Origin: Wurfbainia villosa
Lineage: Eukaryota; Streptophyta; Magnoliopsida; Zingiberales; Zingiberaceae
DNA length: 64,000 nt
NCBI GenBank assembly: GCA_025175895.1
Contig: CM045989.1
Coordinates: 130,647,272-130,711,271, forward strand
Direction of reading: 5' to 3'
Of this stretch, positions 11,261 to 22,611 are shown in pieces; position 1 is the first letter of the stretch, and every line of letters begins with the position of its first letter. The translations under genes and the position numbers were made by a program. The notes under the pieces were generated by a model that was given only the letters and a program-made list of their open reading frames with translations, was not told where the DNA came from and ran no database searches.

Positions 11261-12197
11261 TATTTTTGTTTAAGTCTGGGGGGAGACCCCAAAATCTATT
11301 TTGTTTTGTTTCCTAGCAGTAGTTTCTTTTCTGGTATTTTCATTCATTTGTTAATACATGCATGATTTGTCTAGTTCCTTTCAGTACTTAATTTTTGGTG
11401 TCTGAAAAGCTACCTCAGTAGTATTTTTGAAAGTTGCTTGCATGAATTGTTCCCATAGGTAGCTTAACTCTATTTATCTTGTGATATTTTATTCTATTCG
11501 CTCTATTGAATGTTCTAGAACTACATTGGTTAGCTTTATTTTTGCACTTACACATGTTGAACATTCTGAAAGGAAAAATCTAGTATATACCTAGTTATGA
11601 TTCACTTCAATAGTCTAGTACTTTGGAATCCATAGGTGACTCTAGGTTTAGCATTTTAGTTACTGGAGATGCTCGGATTGTGTAAGCTCATTCGAAAAAA
11701 TCAAAATCCCTGTGAGCTGAAAAATTAAAAAAAAAGAAAAAAAAAGAGAGAGAGAAAGAGAAAAAAAAGAGATTATGAGGGATAAAAAAACAGTTGTCGT
11801 AGGTGGAAATGGCTAGGTGCCCCTTTGAGACCGAGTTAGGTTACTGGGGATACACCTCCCAATTTCTCTCAATACCGAGCACGCCTTTTAGACTTTATGC
11901 TAGATCTAGGGAACAACCCTCGCTTTGGGCAGGTAAGTGCCTAAGAGCTGAAAACCTTAGAAAGCTATGGGGTGACGACTTAACTCACCATGGAACGGGC
12001 ATCCCCTAAGAATGATTCACCTAGCACGAGCACGAGGAGCTAGCTTAGTGAATTTTTAGAACATATCTGTTTTGCTTTGATTGCAAATACCATCTGATAA
12101 ATTTAGTTAGCATGCTAATTATGGAATAATATCTTTTTAAAATTTTATGGCACTGAGGTTTGCTTGAGGACAAGCAAAGATTTAAGTCTGGGGGAAG
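11261..12197 (+). other. 3' non-coding region and polypurine tracts of A1
   Basis: No gene. Two near-identical polypurine motifs flank it: TTTAAGTCTGGGGGGAGA at about 11270-11287 and TTTAAGTCTGGGGGAAG at 12181-12197. The second abuts the LTR. A low-complexity A/G run lies at 11720-11772. The same arrangement is seen in the sister element (39465-40410, minus strand). Confidence 0.8.
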
Positions 12198-12204
12198 TGA
12201 TGTG

Positions 12205-13293
12205 TGTTGGATCGAGAAGTGTCGCTAGAGGGGGGGGGGGTGAATAGCGAGCGTAAATTTTTTCATTCGTTCGTTCGATACACAAGTAAGCACAGTGGAA
12301 AATAAAGAGACACGTTTATTTTTACTTGGTTCACAACCCAGCGGTTGCTACTCCAAGGCCCTAACGGTCCTTGACCGCGTACGGAGGGCAAAGCACTATA
12401 ACGTCTCCTCCTCGTTGGAGGTAGGAGACAACAATCATAAAATCGAAAGTACGAGGATGAGGCAACATCCTACCTCACCTCGTTACGAATAAAAACAAAG
12501 AATACAATAGAATATGTTACTTGTTGCTGCTATCGACAAAGAGGATGAGAACTTGTCGTCGCGTCGACGTTATGATGGTGTTGAAGCTTTGGCGTTGTAA
12601 GAGCACTTGAGAATAGACTTGATGATATTTGGAGTTGGAATCCTCCCCTCCTTTTATAGATTTTGGCCTCTGAATATGTCTCCTCTTTTTCCGAAATAGA
12701 TCACGAAGTTGTACAAATTTTATCGCGAAGTGGCCACGTCAAACCTTATCCGTTTTGACCTAGCGCAAAGGCAGATTCATCGCCATCAGTCGACTGATGC
12801 CTCCCATCAGTCGACTGATGAGCACCAGTCGACTGATGAGCACCAGTCGACTGCCCAATGTCCAGTAGTCGACTGCCAGCCTGGCCACTTCCCTGCAGTA
12901 AGAAGTTAGCTCGGAAAATGATAAATGCGATGGTTTCTAACCGTCCGATCTCGACCTAGACTTTCCATAGAAAGTCTTTGTCGGATCGCTGCCTACGGTC
13001 ATCCCCGTACATAGGACACGACCTTAATATCTCTCACTCACACGAGCTTACCTCGATACTTACTTTGTAGCTCTCGCTTCCAGCCTTCCACTCGATTCCT
13101 TCGACTCCCTCTGAAGTCACTCGAGTGTCGCCCGACCACTGCTGCTTCCTCTGAATGTCGCTAGCCTTCAGCTCCAGCTTTAGTACTTTTCTTCACACTC
13201 GATTTAGCTCGTGAGATAACGATGTAAACTTAACTTTGTGTCTTTTCCATAATCAAAACACAGGTTCGATTATTTGGTGCCCGTACACCAACA
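12205..13293 (-). mobile_element. Solo LTR, copia family F (1089 bp)
   Basis: Ends TGTTGGATCGAGAAG and CGTACACCAACA, flanked by a perfect ATGTG duplication (12200-12204, 13294-13298) and with no internal domain. Minus orientation, because the conserved CCCCCTCTAGCGAC-type 3' end (reverse complement at 12220-12240, here with a run of 10 G) is at the left and the TATAAAA (reverse complement at 12652-12658) reads leftwards. Its length matches the F LTRs at 48921-49982 and 62374-63463. Left by recombination between two LTRs of a former full element. Confidence 0.95.
12785..12880. repeat. Cluster of CAGTCGACTG palindromes
   Basis: Four perfect copies of CAGTCGACTG (12787, 12808, 12826, 12844) spaced 18-21 bp, plus a TAGTCGACTG variant at 12866. 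Copies 1 and 2 extend to CATCAGTCGACTGATG. Same motif in other F LTRs (49353, 49375, 62920, 63014) and in the F2 internal region (18091). Confidence 0.85.
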
Positions 13294-14659
13294 ATGTGAG
13301 CAAAACATATAGGGTTTTAGGAGTAGTTTTCGCTCACATCTTATTACATTTTGTGTTAGTTTCATGCATATGTTACTATATTCTTGCATGCATTGTCTAT
13401 TTTCTAGTTCGGAGGTCTGCTCATTGTACTTTTGTGTGCAGGTTAGCTTTTTTGGTGAAAAGACACATTTTTGGAGCAAAAGAAGGACTTTCGTAGCTAG
13501 ACGCAGAGTGGGACACACCAGGGCGTGTGGATTCACACGGTTGTGTCCAATGGGCGAAGAACAACACCCCAGGGCCGCACACGGCCTGACCGTGTGGAAA
13601 CACACGGCCGTGTGGTAGCCCGACAGATTTGCACGACTAGGGCTTTTCCTGGATTTTGCAGTGGTCCGAGGCGATGTCTATATAAGGATGGCTCCGCCCA
13701 AACCCTAGGGGGGAGGCATGATGGCTAGGAAGACACGTTGAAGCCCTAAAAAGCTTCGGTAACTCGCAGCGGGGAGGAGGAACGCCGTCGGAGGTCCACA
13801 ACTTGCAATACAATGCCGGAGAGAAGATCACAAAGCATCGTATATCTCTATTTCTGCACTTTACTTCTATTGTATTCAAACTTAAACATTTTTTGTGATT
13901 CTTCCTTCGTATTTATGGAGTAGTACTTTCGATTCTAGGATTAGGGAGTAACTTGTGTACATAAACAATGTTGGTTCATATTAAATTCTAGCCAAAAGTT
14001 TGATTTGACAATTGGTAGTTGCTCTCTATTATATTTACATGTGTTTGGCTTTCTTTCCGCTGTGCTTAGGCGATACGAGGTGGTGACAACCCTCGAAATC
14101 AAAATTTAGGAGGTTTGATCCAAGGAACCTAGGGGTAAACCTGACCTCCCGTAATTGCGGGGAGAAGGGAGCGGTGGAATCGGATACGGTTCGCCGCAAG
14201 GATTGATTTGGCATCCTCGTACCCTCTATCCCGTCCTTTTGGGCGGAGATAGCTCCCGGTGAATGCGGCGGCTCTGTGGGAGAGTGTATGATGTCCCTTC
14301 CCCAAAATCGTAGGTAGACATTTAGATGATGCCAATTGACAATATTGTTCTATGATACACAAGCGAAACCGAAGTCCTAGAATCGCCTTTTAAGACCCCG
14401 ACACACTCTTTTCCTCCTCCGTGTGACACCGTACAGAGTAGGGTCCACCGATAGTCCTCACCAACCGACTCTCTCAGAGATTTTGTCCGAACAATCGCAA
14501 CCACTTAGTGTATTGGTATTCGAATTCCAGTTCTTGTGGGATCGATAAATCTTTATTACTTGACGACATCCATGCACTTGCGGGCGTTGAGCGCGAGCGT
14601 GCGCTTTGAGTCCTTGGCGGTATCCATCGCGAGATTTGAGGTTGCGTTCGTGTGCATCA

Positions 14660-16769
14660 GTAATAAGTATGCAACATACGGGTATTAGAATAAATCTTAC
14701 ATTTAGGGCATTATATACCCACGGATGACCTTTTACCCAATTTACAAATTAGGTCATCATCCGTACTCTAACATCTACACCCTACTAAATATTTATAGAT
14801 CTACTTACATCACATCTGTAACTCCTAAATCATGATAAAGGAAAATGTGATATCAACAATTGAGCATATATAGCCAACGACAAATATCAAGCATAGGATA
14901 AATAAGAGCAGGGTCAAGATAATATGAATATATAATATGCTCATATCTATGTCTAAATCTGAATGTAATTACATCTACCTGACCAGGGTAAGAAATTACC
15001 CACCTGCTGTAATGCTCGTAATACTAGAGTCCTTACATCCGCGAATCGATCTCGTATCCACGTCCTACAAATATCATCAATTATAATTTAGTGCAAGCAT
15101 ACAACAAAATACCTAAATTTACTATTCTATCGTTTCTATCTTCGCGTCCCTTTATCGAATACGAATTAGAAACCCAAATAGCTAGACTTGACCGTTTAAT
15201 TTAAACCCACTGGTTTCAATTAGCAAAAGTGCTAACCTACTCATCCAATTCCATATCCAACTTAACAAAGTCAACCTCATGAAGATATAACCTTTTTACA
15301 CTTAATTTACATCTCTATTCGTAGCCAAAACAAAGCTACTACTTCACAACCGTTCACAACAACGCAAATTTACAGCCGGTAGCACCACTGTACAAATCCA
15401 TCCTCTCAAACATCTATCTCCACCTCACAATCATCTCAGCCCCTTCGTGGCCAAAGACAACCCTATTCACAGCCGAGAATTCCCCAAATAGAACCTCACA
15501 GCCGACCAACCTCCACTCACAGCTTACTCCATCCCTCCGATCACTCACAACTGCATGATAATAGAAATTCAAATAGCAACAATCACTGATGAACATGTGA
15601 TAAACCAAGCTTACCAATGATTGGAACTTTCCCCCAATTGCTCAGTTTGCCCGATCAGTTCCTTGCTATTCTAGTTTTGACAGAGATCGCGAATCAGTTT
15701 CCAATCGCCTGCTACAACCACAACACGCAAGGAAATTCAATATTCCCCACAGCGATTCAACGAATCGGACTGGACTGACAGAACAAAAAGGAAATGACTT
15801 GCTTACCATAATTAGATCCTCACCGACAGCAAAGTCCCCAAACCTGGTAGCCCCGTTCACCAATCAACTTATTGCACAAAACCTATCAACACCTTACTAA
15901 GCTCTCAACTCACTGTCCATCCAATGAATCGAAACTGGATTGACAGAACAAAAGGGGAATTGATCTTGTTTACCAGCAATTGAAGCTTCACTGGCAATTA
16001 GATTCTCTCCGACAGCAACTCCCCGAACCTGGCAGCCTTGTTCACCAATCAACCTCCTGCCCAATCACAAATCCAATTAACGAATAACCACCACAGCAGG
16101 TGTAGGTCTCATCCAAGGTAAGGAATCACCCCTTACCTAGCTCCGACGACCACGAGCGCTAGCCTCCAGCTGCACGCTCGCCGTCGGCTCGTCTGTGGAG
16201 ACTGTCGAGGCTACTCCTCTCACTACCGTTTGCAGAAAAGAAGAAGAGATGGGAGGAAGAAGAGGCTCACCGACCGTAGGTCTCGGAGAAGAAGAGAAGG
16301 CAGAGATAGGGTAGTCTCACCTGCTTGCTATTTCGACTCATCTATTGGGGCTTTCGTAGACGCTGGCTGTCGCTCGTAGAGAAGCCAACAACTGGGATGG
16401 GGGAGATCGAAGAGATCGCGTGGGAAGGAAAGGTCGCGCCGAGGAGATGATCGGTGTTGTGGTCACGGAGAAATAAAAGGGAGTAAGATCGCGATCGGGA
16501 AATGCTCAGGTGAGAATTAAGGTTAGCGGCGCAGAGCGGCTACGTTAATGAAGCGGGTCGGGTTTGGCAGATAAACGGGTTGGATTTCAGACCCGTTAAG
16601 ACTTTTAACTCCTTCTAAGCAAAGAGGGTCTTAGAAATCTTCATTTAAGTCTAGGAAAATTTCTAAAAGTTCTTGGAGAATTCCATAGGGTATTCTCCTA
16701 ATTACCCAACATTTATTTTATTTTATTATTATTATTTTATTTTATTTTATTTTTCTGTGGTATTTTACA
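14660..16769 (-). repeat. Family C gypsy LTR fragment (C1)
   Basis: Matches, in the same orientation, the LTR at 20690-22606: shared blocks include the CTCTAACATCTACACCCTACTAAA segment region (14770-14800) and a GC-rich leader at 16100-16500. On the minus strand the LTR starts at 16769 (TGTAAAATACC). The rest of it would lie beyond A1, off the window to the left. No gene; minus-strand frames in the GC-rich leader are not conserved between copies. A (TTTTA)n tract is at 16715-16755. Confidence 0.8.
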
Positions 16770-16774
16770 CTTCT

Positions 16775-17230
16775 ATTCTTATTATTGTTGAGTTTTATAC
16801 TCACCACCACAGACCCTGGGTTTCTTATCGCCCAGGTAATAGGTAGTCGACTTTGTGATGGGTTTGGAGCATCGCTGGCTGACATCATCTCATCTCACTT
16901 CTGAGGGTCCTAGTTTTTGGTTTATCGTAGGTGTTTTGTTATGGACTTGGTTTCCTATGATGGTCTGTAGTGTTGGACACTGTTGGTGTTGTACTAGTCA
17001 TTCTAATTTTGTTACAGTACTTTCTTATTTTGGTGTTAGTCATACCGGTATGCAGGGATGTCGAGTGTTTTTACTCTTTCTGATAGTTTTCGCTGTGTTT
17101 TGTTACATATACATTTATATATATTTTTGTGGTTGTGGTCGAAAGGGTTGTATCAACAGAATATTGTGCCATGTACAGGGGAGATGCTGCTCATTTTGTT
17201 TTTGACTCGACATACTCTCAGGGAATGACA
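16775..17230 (+). repeat. Family C gypsy LTR, 3' end (C0)
   Basis: Opposite orientation to the neighbouring C1. Matches the LTR end at 56700-57160 and the reverse complement of 19150-19600: the ACTCACCACC...CGCCCAGGTA block (16799-16835) followed by a terminus ending GGGAATGACA at 17230. C1 with its contents therefore inserted into this plus-strand copy, whose left part is off the window. Confidence 0.8.
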
Positions 17231-17442
17231 CTTATAGTGAATTGCCCAATCGTACGCGGTCTAGGATCGCGGGGCCTTGGAGTAGCAACCTTTCGGTTGT
17301 GAACCAAGTAAAAAGAAAGTGCCTCTTTCTTTTGCTTTATCTTTACTTCCACTGTGTTCGACTTTGGTTTTAACGAAACAAAAAGAAAGTTTTACGATTG
17401 CTATTCACACCCCCACCTCTAGTGACTCTATTCGATCCAACA
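17231..17442 (+). repeat. Copia family F LTR, 3' end (F0)
   Basis: Matches 49770-49982: the GATCGCGGGGCCTTGGAGTA block and the terminus GATCCAACA at 17434-17442. C0 begins exactly at its left edge, so C0 inserted into this LTR. The left part is off the window. Confidence 0.8.
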
Positions 17443-18535
17443 GAAAATACCTTTAAGTTAGACTAACAATAACATAACTCATCCAATATCAAAGCACAGT
17501 GAAAGTTTACTTAACTTAAACTCCACTTCTCTTCCTTTGGCATACATCAAAAAGTCTATCAAAGTTTTCAATATTTCATCTCTCAATGAGATCTTACATT
17601 CTCTCCCTTAATCCAAAACTATCTTAGATGCCTTCACTCTTTTTAGTGACATAACCCTTATCACTAAATGAGAGACAATCTACAATGAAGGTTTACCTAA
17701 CCCTCATTTCTCCCCTTTTTGTAATCAAAGGTTATCCATCATACCAAGATGGACAAAACTCCCCCTAAAGACTTGCTCTCCCTTGACCATTGTACCAATA
17801 ATATCCTTGGAGAGTTCCTAAGCCTATAGGAAATCTACACAATCGAAATTAAAGGTAAAAGTTTAACATTGAACTTTTGCAACCCTTACAATTCGATACT
17901 CCACCCTAACTCACGCTTCTAATCATTTTCAATGATAATTTCACCCTTCTAATGCTTTCAAAAGCATATCCTAGAGTTAGGAGACATTAGGGTAGTATAA
18001 AATTGTTAATAACTAGCTAAACAAATCTTGTTCAACCAATATCAGATATGACAGTGGATTGAAATAGAAATCAGTCGACTACAACACCATCAGTCGACTG
18101 ACTGACCTAATAGTTAATTGGTTTCTGCAAAATGCAGAAATCAGGTTTCAGATATGAAATTTAGAAATTCATAAGTAATTATACATATTTTAAAAAATCT
18201 TGAAAATTCATATGTACATTACTTACATGGAATACAATGGGTGAAAAATAATTTTATAATAAAATACTCATTAAATTGAAATATTAATACAAAGTTCAAA
18301 AGCATCGATAACTTCAATGTTTTTAGCCTAAATTGTATCAACATTCTCAATGGTGATTGCTATCAAAAGATAGGTTTCAACAAGATTTTCTAAAATAATT
18401 CTAAAATATTTTCAAAACCTTATATTGAACCATGGTCTATGAGCTAGATGTACATGACTTGTACATTAACTTTCCTCATGATTCCTTAATGTCATATTAT
18501 GAGTTTGAGTTCATTTAGATGTAACATCTAAGAAT
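17443..18535 (-). other. F2 internal non-coding sequence
   Basis: About 1.1 kb, AT-rich and without a convincing reading frame on either strand. One perfect CAGTCGACTG at 18091-18100 links it to family F. It ends in CTTGA (18536-18540), the left copy of the target duplication of the next insertion. Confidence 0.55.
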
Positions 18536-18540
18536 CTTGA

Positions 18541-19048
18541 TGTAACGACTCTACTCTGAATTCACTATTAGTCGACGCGCCGTCGCTGGCCGTTTACTCA
18601 CCTGACTTCACCCATGGAAGTGGGTTTTTGCCTTCCCCAGGATTCGAACTCTAGACCTCCAGGCTAAGTACTAAAGTTTATGAATCTCGTAACTGATCTT
18701 TACAGATTCATAAACTTAGTACTTATCGAGGTCTAGAGTTCAACCTGGGAAGGCAAAACCCACTTCTAGGTGGGTCCAGGAGTAACGACCGGCCAACAGG
18801 CGACTGGCCGACTAATAGGGGTCACAATTCCGCCAATGTGGGCCGGGCCGTTATAATAAAAGGCGCCTTTTATTGTAACGATCCGACTTCTATTGGCACT
18901 GGCCCCTATTGGCGCACTGGCGACTTATCGTCGAAGCATCACGCCTCGCTGGCCCGCCGTTACTCACCTCGACTTCCCACCGAATCAGCAATACGTAACT
19001 GAAACGAAGCATCTAGACCTCCAGGCTAAGTACTAAAGTTTATGAATC
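18541..19048. repeat. Inverted-repeat triplet (a-b-c)
   Basis: Three related units of about 150-180 bp: a (18541-18687, forward), b (18704-18861, reverse) and c (18868-19048, forward). Units a and b form a long hairpin with a 16-base loop (18688-18703). Units b and c meet at a perfect 20-bp palindrome centred on GGCGCC (18855-18874). Units a and c both begin TGTAACGA and share CTAGACCTCCAGGCTAAGTA. The reverse complement of unit a contains GAGTTCGAATCCT, close to a tRNA B box. Origin unknown. Confidence 0.8.
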
Positions 19049-19130
19049 CTGGTAACCAAGTGATCCTGAGAATCCCGAGAATCCAAGACTCGACACAAAA
19101 ACAACATTGTATGGCATCGCAGAACCTTGG

Positions 19131-19142
19131 GCTCTGATACCA
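19131..19142 (-). promoter_or_regulatory. Primer-binding site of C2, tRNA-iMet type
   Basis: On the minus strand this reads TGGTATCAGAGC, 7 bases after the LTR end at 19150. It fixes the minus orientation of C2 and identifies 19150-22606 as its 5' LTR. Confidence 0.9.
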
Positions 19143-19149
19143 CTAAAGT

Positions 19150-20017
19150 TGTCACGCCCCGAGAGCATGCCGAGCCAAAAATCAAACGGACGGCACCTCC
19201 CCTGTACGTGGCAACATTTCGGGTTAATACAAGGCCCGTAGGCCCACAACAACAACAATATATATAACAAATAACAAATAACAGCAGCGGAAATAAAGAG
19301 CGCATACCCACAACATACATAACAAAAATATACAGGTGTACACCACCTGACAAGTCCACAGTCAAAACCGTAAATAAAACATCGACATCACGACAAGTCC
19401 ATAACAAAACAAGGGTCCATGACATATGACCAAAATCCATAACTATAAGAGAGAAACAAAATAAACTCCTCGGGAGACATCGGAAAATGGAGATGGGATG
19501 GATCGATCGGCATAGCTCCAAGTCGTCACAAAGGCGTCTACCTGTTACCTGGGCGATAGAAAAACCCAGGGTCGGAGGTGGTGAGTAAAACTCAGCAGGT
19601 AATCAGAGAAAACATGTAAATATATGTATCAATATTACATGTCATTCAACAATTTAATCTACTCGTACAACAAGTATACATCAGCATAACAATAGATATG
19701 CATGCATATACTAAATAAACTGAACATCAATGATGTTGACATACCTGGCAGTCAGCTACTCTATCCTGATCCAACCTGGGCATATAATCACATCATAGGG
19801 TATAACAGTATAGTACTTACACAATATCCTAACCTGAGTCAAGGGTATCACTGTGAATATCCGATAGGTATACAAATATCAACCTGCTACCATACAGGAA
19901 ATGCAGTATCATGTATGAATATGTACAAACAAATGCAACAAGCATAGTACATACAAATGCATCATCAAAGTGAGTATACATATAGACTGTATCTGTATGT
20001 ATACTAATCACTATCAT

Positions 20018-20056
<39 letters not shown>

Positions 20057-22606
20057 AGCAGGTATGTATATATATATAATCATATGCAAAACACCGTATG
20101 ATACGACAATGCAGCATGCATGGTCATGCCTGCTCACCCCTACTTGCTACCACGACCCCAGTGTGGCCTAGGTGGCACGACATGACAACTATCCCGACTC
20201 TAGCCGCCACCACTCTCGAGTGACCGAGTTGGGTAGTATGATCAAGTAGCATATGAGCGTAAAGAGCTCGCTACGCAACGGGGTCCCCGCCCACTCGACA
20301 TCGCCACGAGCGGTCGAGTGCCACGCACCCAAGACAACTGCACGCGACTCCAACAACCATCATCAATAATGGTAGAGTGCGGCACAACAAATGCTATGCC
20401 CTCACACCAGTTACTCCTCTGGAAGTAACCTGGGAGGCAGGATGACTGACGACTCTCTCTCAACCCCAAGGGGAGACGATGTCGTCAGTATGCATGCAAT
20501 GACATGAGGGTACTGTCTCACATACAGAACATCTACCCTAGACTCTCTGTTCAACAAAGAGTCACACCCAATTGATCAGTACACTCTCTACCCTATAAAG
20601 AGTCACTCATCTGATCAAGACAAGCTAGGACCATCGGTCAGTAGCGACACACTGTCCACGACTCACACGACCATTCACACAACCCGTGATTGGTGAATAA
20701 ATGTGCAACATACAGGTATGGAATAAGTCCTACATATAGGGCCATACTTATCCACAGAGGACCTTTTTTGCCAAATTTACAATTTAGGTCAACCTCCGTA
20801 CTCTAACATCTACACCCTACTAAACAGTTAGACTTACTTACATCACATCTGTAACTTCTAGATCATGCTAGGGAATATGTGTTATCAATAATCGAGCACA
20901 CATATATATCAACGGTAAGTTTAAGCATACGATAAACAGAGCATGATCAAGGTAATATGAACACCTAACATGTTCATATCTATGTCTAAATCTGGAAATC
21001 ATTATATCTACCCGACCGGTAGAAAATTACCTACCTGATATGTAGCTCGTGCTGATTCTATTCGTGTCCGCGAATTTGCCTTGTATCAAAATCCTGAAAC
21101 CAGAGAATACCATTATAATCCAATAATAACACATCCAGATCAGTTAACTAAACAACTGATATGCAATTATAAACATTCAAATCTTACTTAATCTCCGCTT
21201 CAATCACAACCATCCTTTTAATCCGCTTAATGGAATCTGATCTGCCCCAATCATTAACTGCAAGCAAATCCCTTCCCATTGTTTTAAATCAATGAATCAA
21301 CACAAAACATGATATACTTCCAATTAATAGATCACTACACAAACTCTCCTACCTTAGATGTCATCGTTCAGCATCTTGCCCCCCCAATTGATATCAAATC
21401 CAATAATGGCTACGTCACATATCTGACCCCATAGATCAATTCATAGATCGACTCCTCCATTGTGCGATATGGTTGGATCCATTGAAGTCTATGATATCAC
21501 ATCCCTCTGGGGCATTTGGTCAAATAGCCGATAGGCTTCATCTAAGTGGCCAAATCGGGTCACAACAATTTCGTTGATACTTGACGCTGTTCAAATCCAC
21601 AGCACACAATACCAACAACCTGAACAACACCTAAAATTAGAGTTGCATTTACAGTTTACCTGCTTTTGAAGTCCCTCGGTAGCCAACCTTCCATTACCCC
21701 TGTTCACTAGCTCCAATTCTGATCAAGAAGGTCGCAGTAGATGGAGCTGTCGTTGGTCGATGTTAGGAACGCGAGCAAGGAAAGGGGCAGTGCTCCTTGC
21801 TGCTTGAATCGATGGAGGACGACACAACGGCAGCTGTGCTGGGAGGGGAGGCGACCCTAGGCGGCGGTGGCGTGCACGGGAAGAGCAAATCCGATCGCGT
21901 GGCGGTGGCGACAGCGACCAAATTCGGTGGCGACGTCTGGCCGCGTGACAGCGGCGACAGGGACCACGGTTTGGTGGCGTGCACAGCAAGCGGCTCGAGG
22001 AGGCAACCCTAGGCGGCGGCGGCGAGCACAGGAAGGAGATCGACGGAGATCGGCAACGATCAGCGACGCGAAGATGCAGCGGCGACAGTGGGGTTGGAGT
22101 GGCGAAACAATGAACCGAGAGGGAGGGCTTGGCGGCGGCGCAGAGGCCCTAGGGCAGCGGCAGTCGATCCCTCGCGACAGTGGCGTGCGCTCGTGCGAAA
22201 AGGAGGTGCGACGGTAGCGGCACACGAGCGACAAGCAGCGTTGTCGGCATCGCGATCGAGCGATCCGGCAGGCTGACGACGCCGACAAAGAGAAGCAAAG
22301 GAGGAGAAAGAATCGCCGGTGGAAGAGAGGGGAAGGAGAAGAATCGCGACTGTGGAGATTTGGGAAGAAATGCGCGGAAACGCTCGGGTGAAGATTTTCG
22401 GCGACAATGAAGGCTGGACGGCGCAGAATTTGTGCGGTGTTATGTTAACGGATCGGGTTGAGAATGGATAGGGTTTAAATCCAATAAGCCATTAACCCTA
22501 GAATCAATTAAATCTAGGTTATATTAAACTATTAAAATTTCTTAAGCTAGGTTAGATGTAATTAACTCCTAGCCATAATTTTTTTTTTTTTTCGCCGTAT
22601 CTTACA
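19150..22606 (-). repeat. Family C gypsy LTR (3457 bp)
   Basis: Minus strand: begins TGTAAGATACGGCG at 22606 and ends GGGGCGTGACA at 19150. Contains a T14 run (22579-22592), a GC-rich leader (21740-22440) with many overlapping frames but no conserved protein, a conserved block at 20690-21100, a (TA)n tract (about 20019-20054), and the CGCCCAGGTA / ACTCACCACC block at 19540-19600. Related LTRs occur at 14660-17230, 27241-32641, 36813-57160 and from 59420. Confidence 0.9.
20019..20054. repeat. (TA)n microsatellite
   Basis: About 36 bases of TA dinucleotide inside the C2 LTR, followed at 20064-20077 by a shorter TA run. Confidence 0.95.
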
Positions 22607-22611
22607 CTTGA

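Larger units (their letters stand above)
1..14659 (+). mobile_element. Family A Ty3/gypsy-like element, copy A1 (5' part off window)
   Basis: Plus-strand copy of the same family as the complete element at 37969-46115. The window opens in the spacer upstream of the ATHILA ORF-1-like frame; LTR1, primer site and gag would lie to the left. A1 is present as 1-1340 and 10640-14659, because a complete copia element (1341-10634) sits in the reading frame with a TCCCC duplication on both sides. The 3' end has a polypurine tract at 12186-12197 followed by an LTR starting TGATGTG and ending GCATCA at 14659. That LTR is itself split by a solo LTR. Assignment to the ATHILA side of Ty3/gypsy rests on the ORF-1-like protein here and the tRNA-Asp-type primer site in the sister copy. 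No reverse transcriptase or integrase is visible between the frame and the LTR, so the family looks non-autonomous. Confidence 0.85.
12198..14659 (+). repeat. 3' LTR of A1, split by a solo LTR
   Basis: Begins TGATGTG at 12198, is interrupted at 12205-13293, resumes at 13299 and ends GCATCA at 14659; net length about 1.37 kb against about 1.5 kb for the A2 LTRs. A TATA-like element (TCTATATAAGG, 13677-13687) precedes the likely transcript start. A perfect palindrome ACACGGCCGTGT lies at 13602-13613. The next bases (14660 on) belong to a C-family LTR, so A1 was inserted into that LTR. Confidence 0.9.
18541..22606 (-). mobile_element. Rearranged family C gypsy element (C2)
   Basis: Bounded by CTTGA at 18536-18540 and 22607-22611 and by TG...CA ends (TGTAACG at the left, CTTACA at the right), so the outer limits look like one clean insertion. 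On the minus strand it has a complete 3457-bp LTR (22606-19150) and a primer site (19142-19131). Instead of gag, pol and a second LTR there are only about 590 bp, which form an inverted-repeat array. Long LTRs with an iMet primer site fit the Tekay/Del chromovirus lineage, supported by gypsy-order pol beside the related LTR at 27241-32641. Confidence 0.75.

Noticed and set aside
12709..12909. A 66-residue plus-strand frame with the repeated peptide HQSTDEHQSTD
   Set aside because: The peptide repeat is just the translation of the CAGTCGACTG palindrome array inside a non-coding solo LTR.
13236..13618. Mixed Cys-rich frames on both strands
   Set aside because: They span the junction of a solo LTR and the A1 LTR, without motif or conservation.
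16855..17205. A 116-residue hydrophobic frame resembling a membrane protein (also 56773-57132)
   Set aside because: T-rich composition at the end of C-family LTRs; the two copies do not share the protein sequence.
19120..19145. GCTCTGATACCA as a possible tRNA or riboswitch piece
   Set aside because: Reverse complement of the copia/gypsy initiator-tRNA primer site next to the C2 LTR.
21723..22410. Several overlapping Arg/Ala-rich frames on both strands
   Set aside because: GC-rich leader of a C-family LTR; frames exist on all strands because GC-rich DNA lacks stops, and they are not conserved in the sister LTRs.
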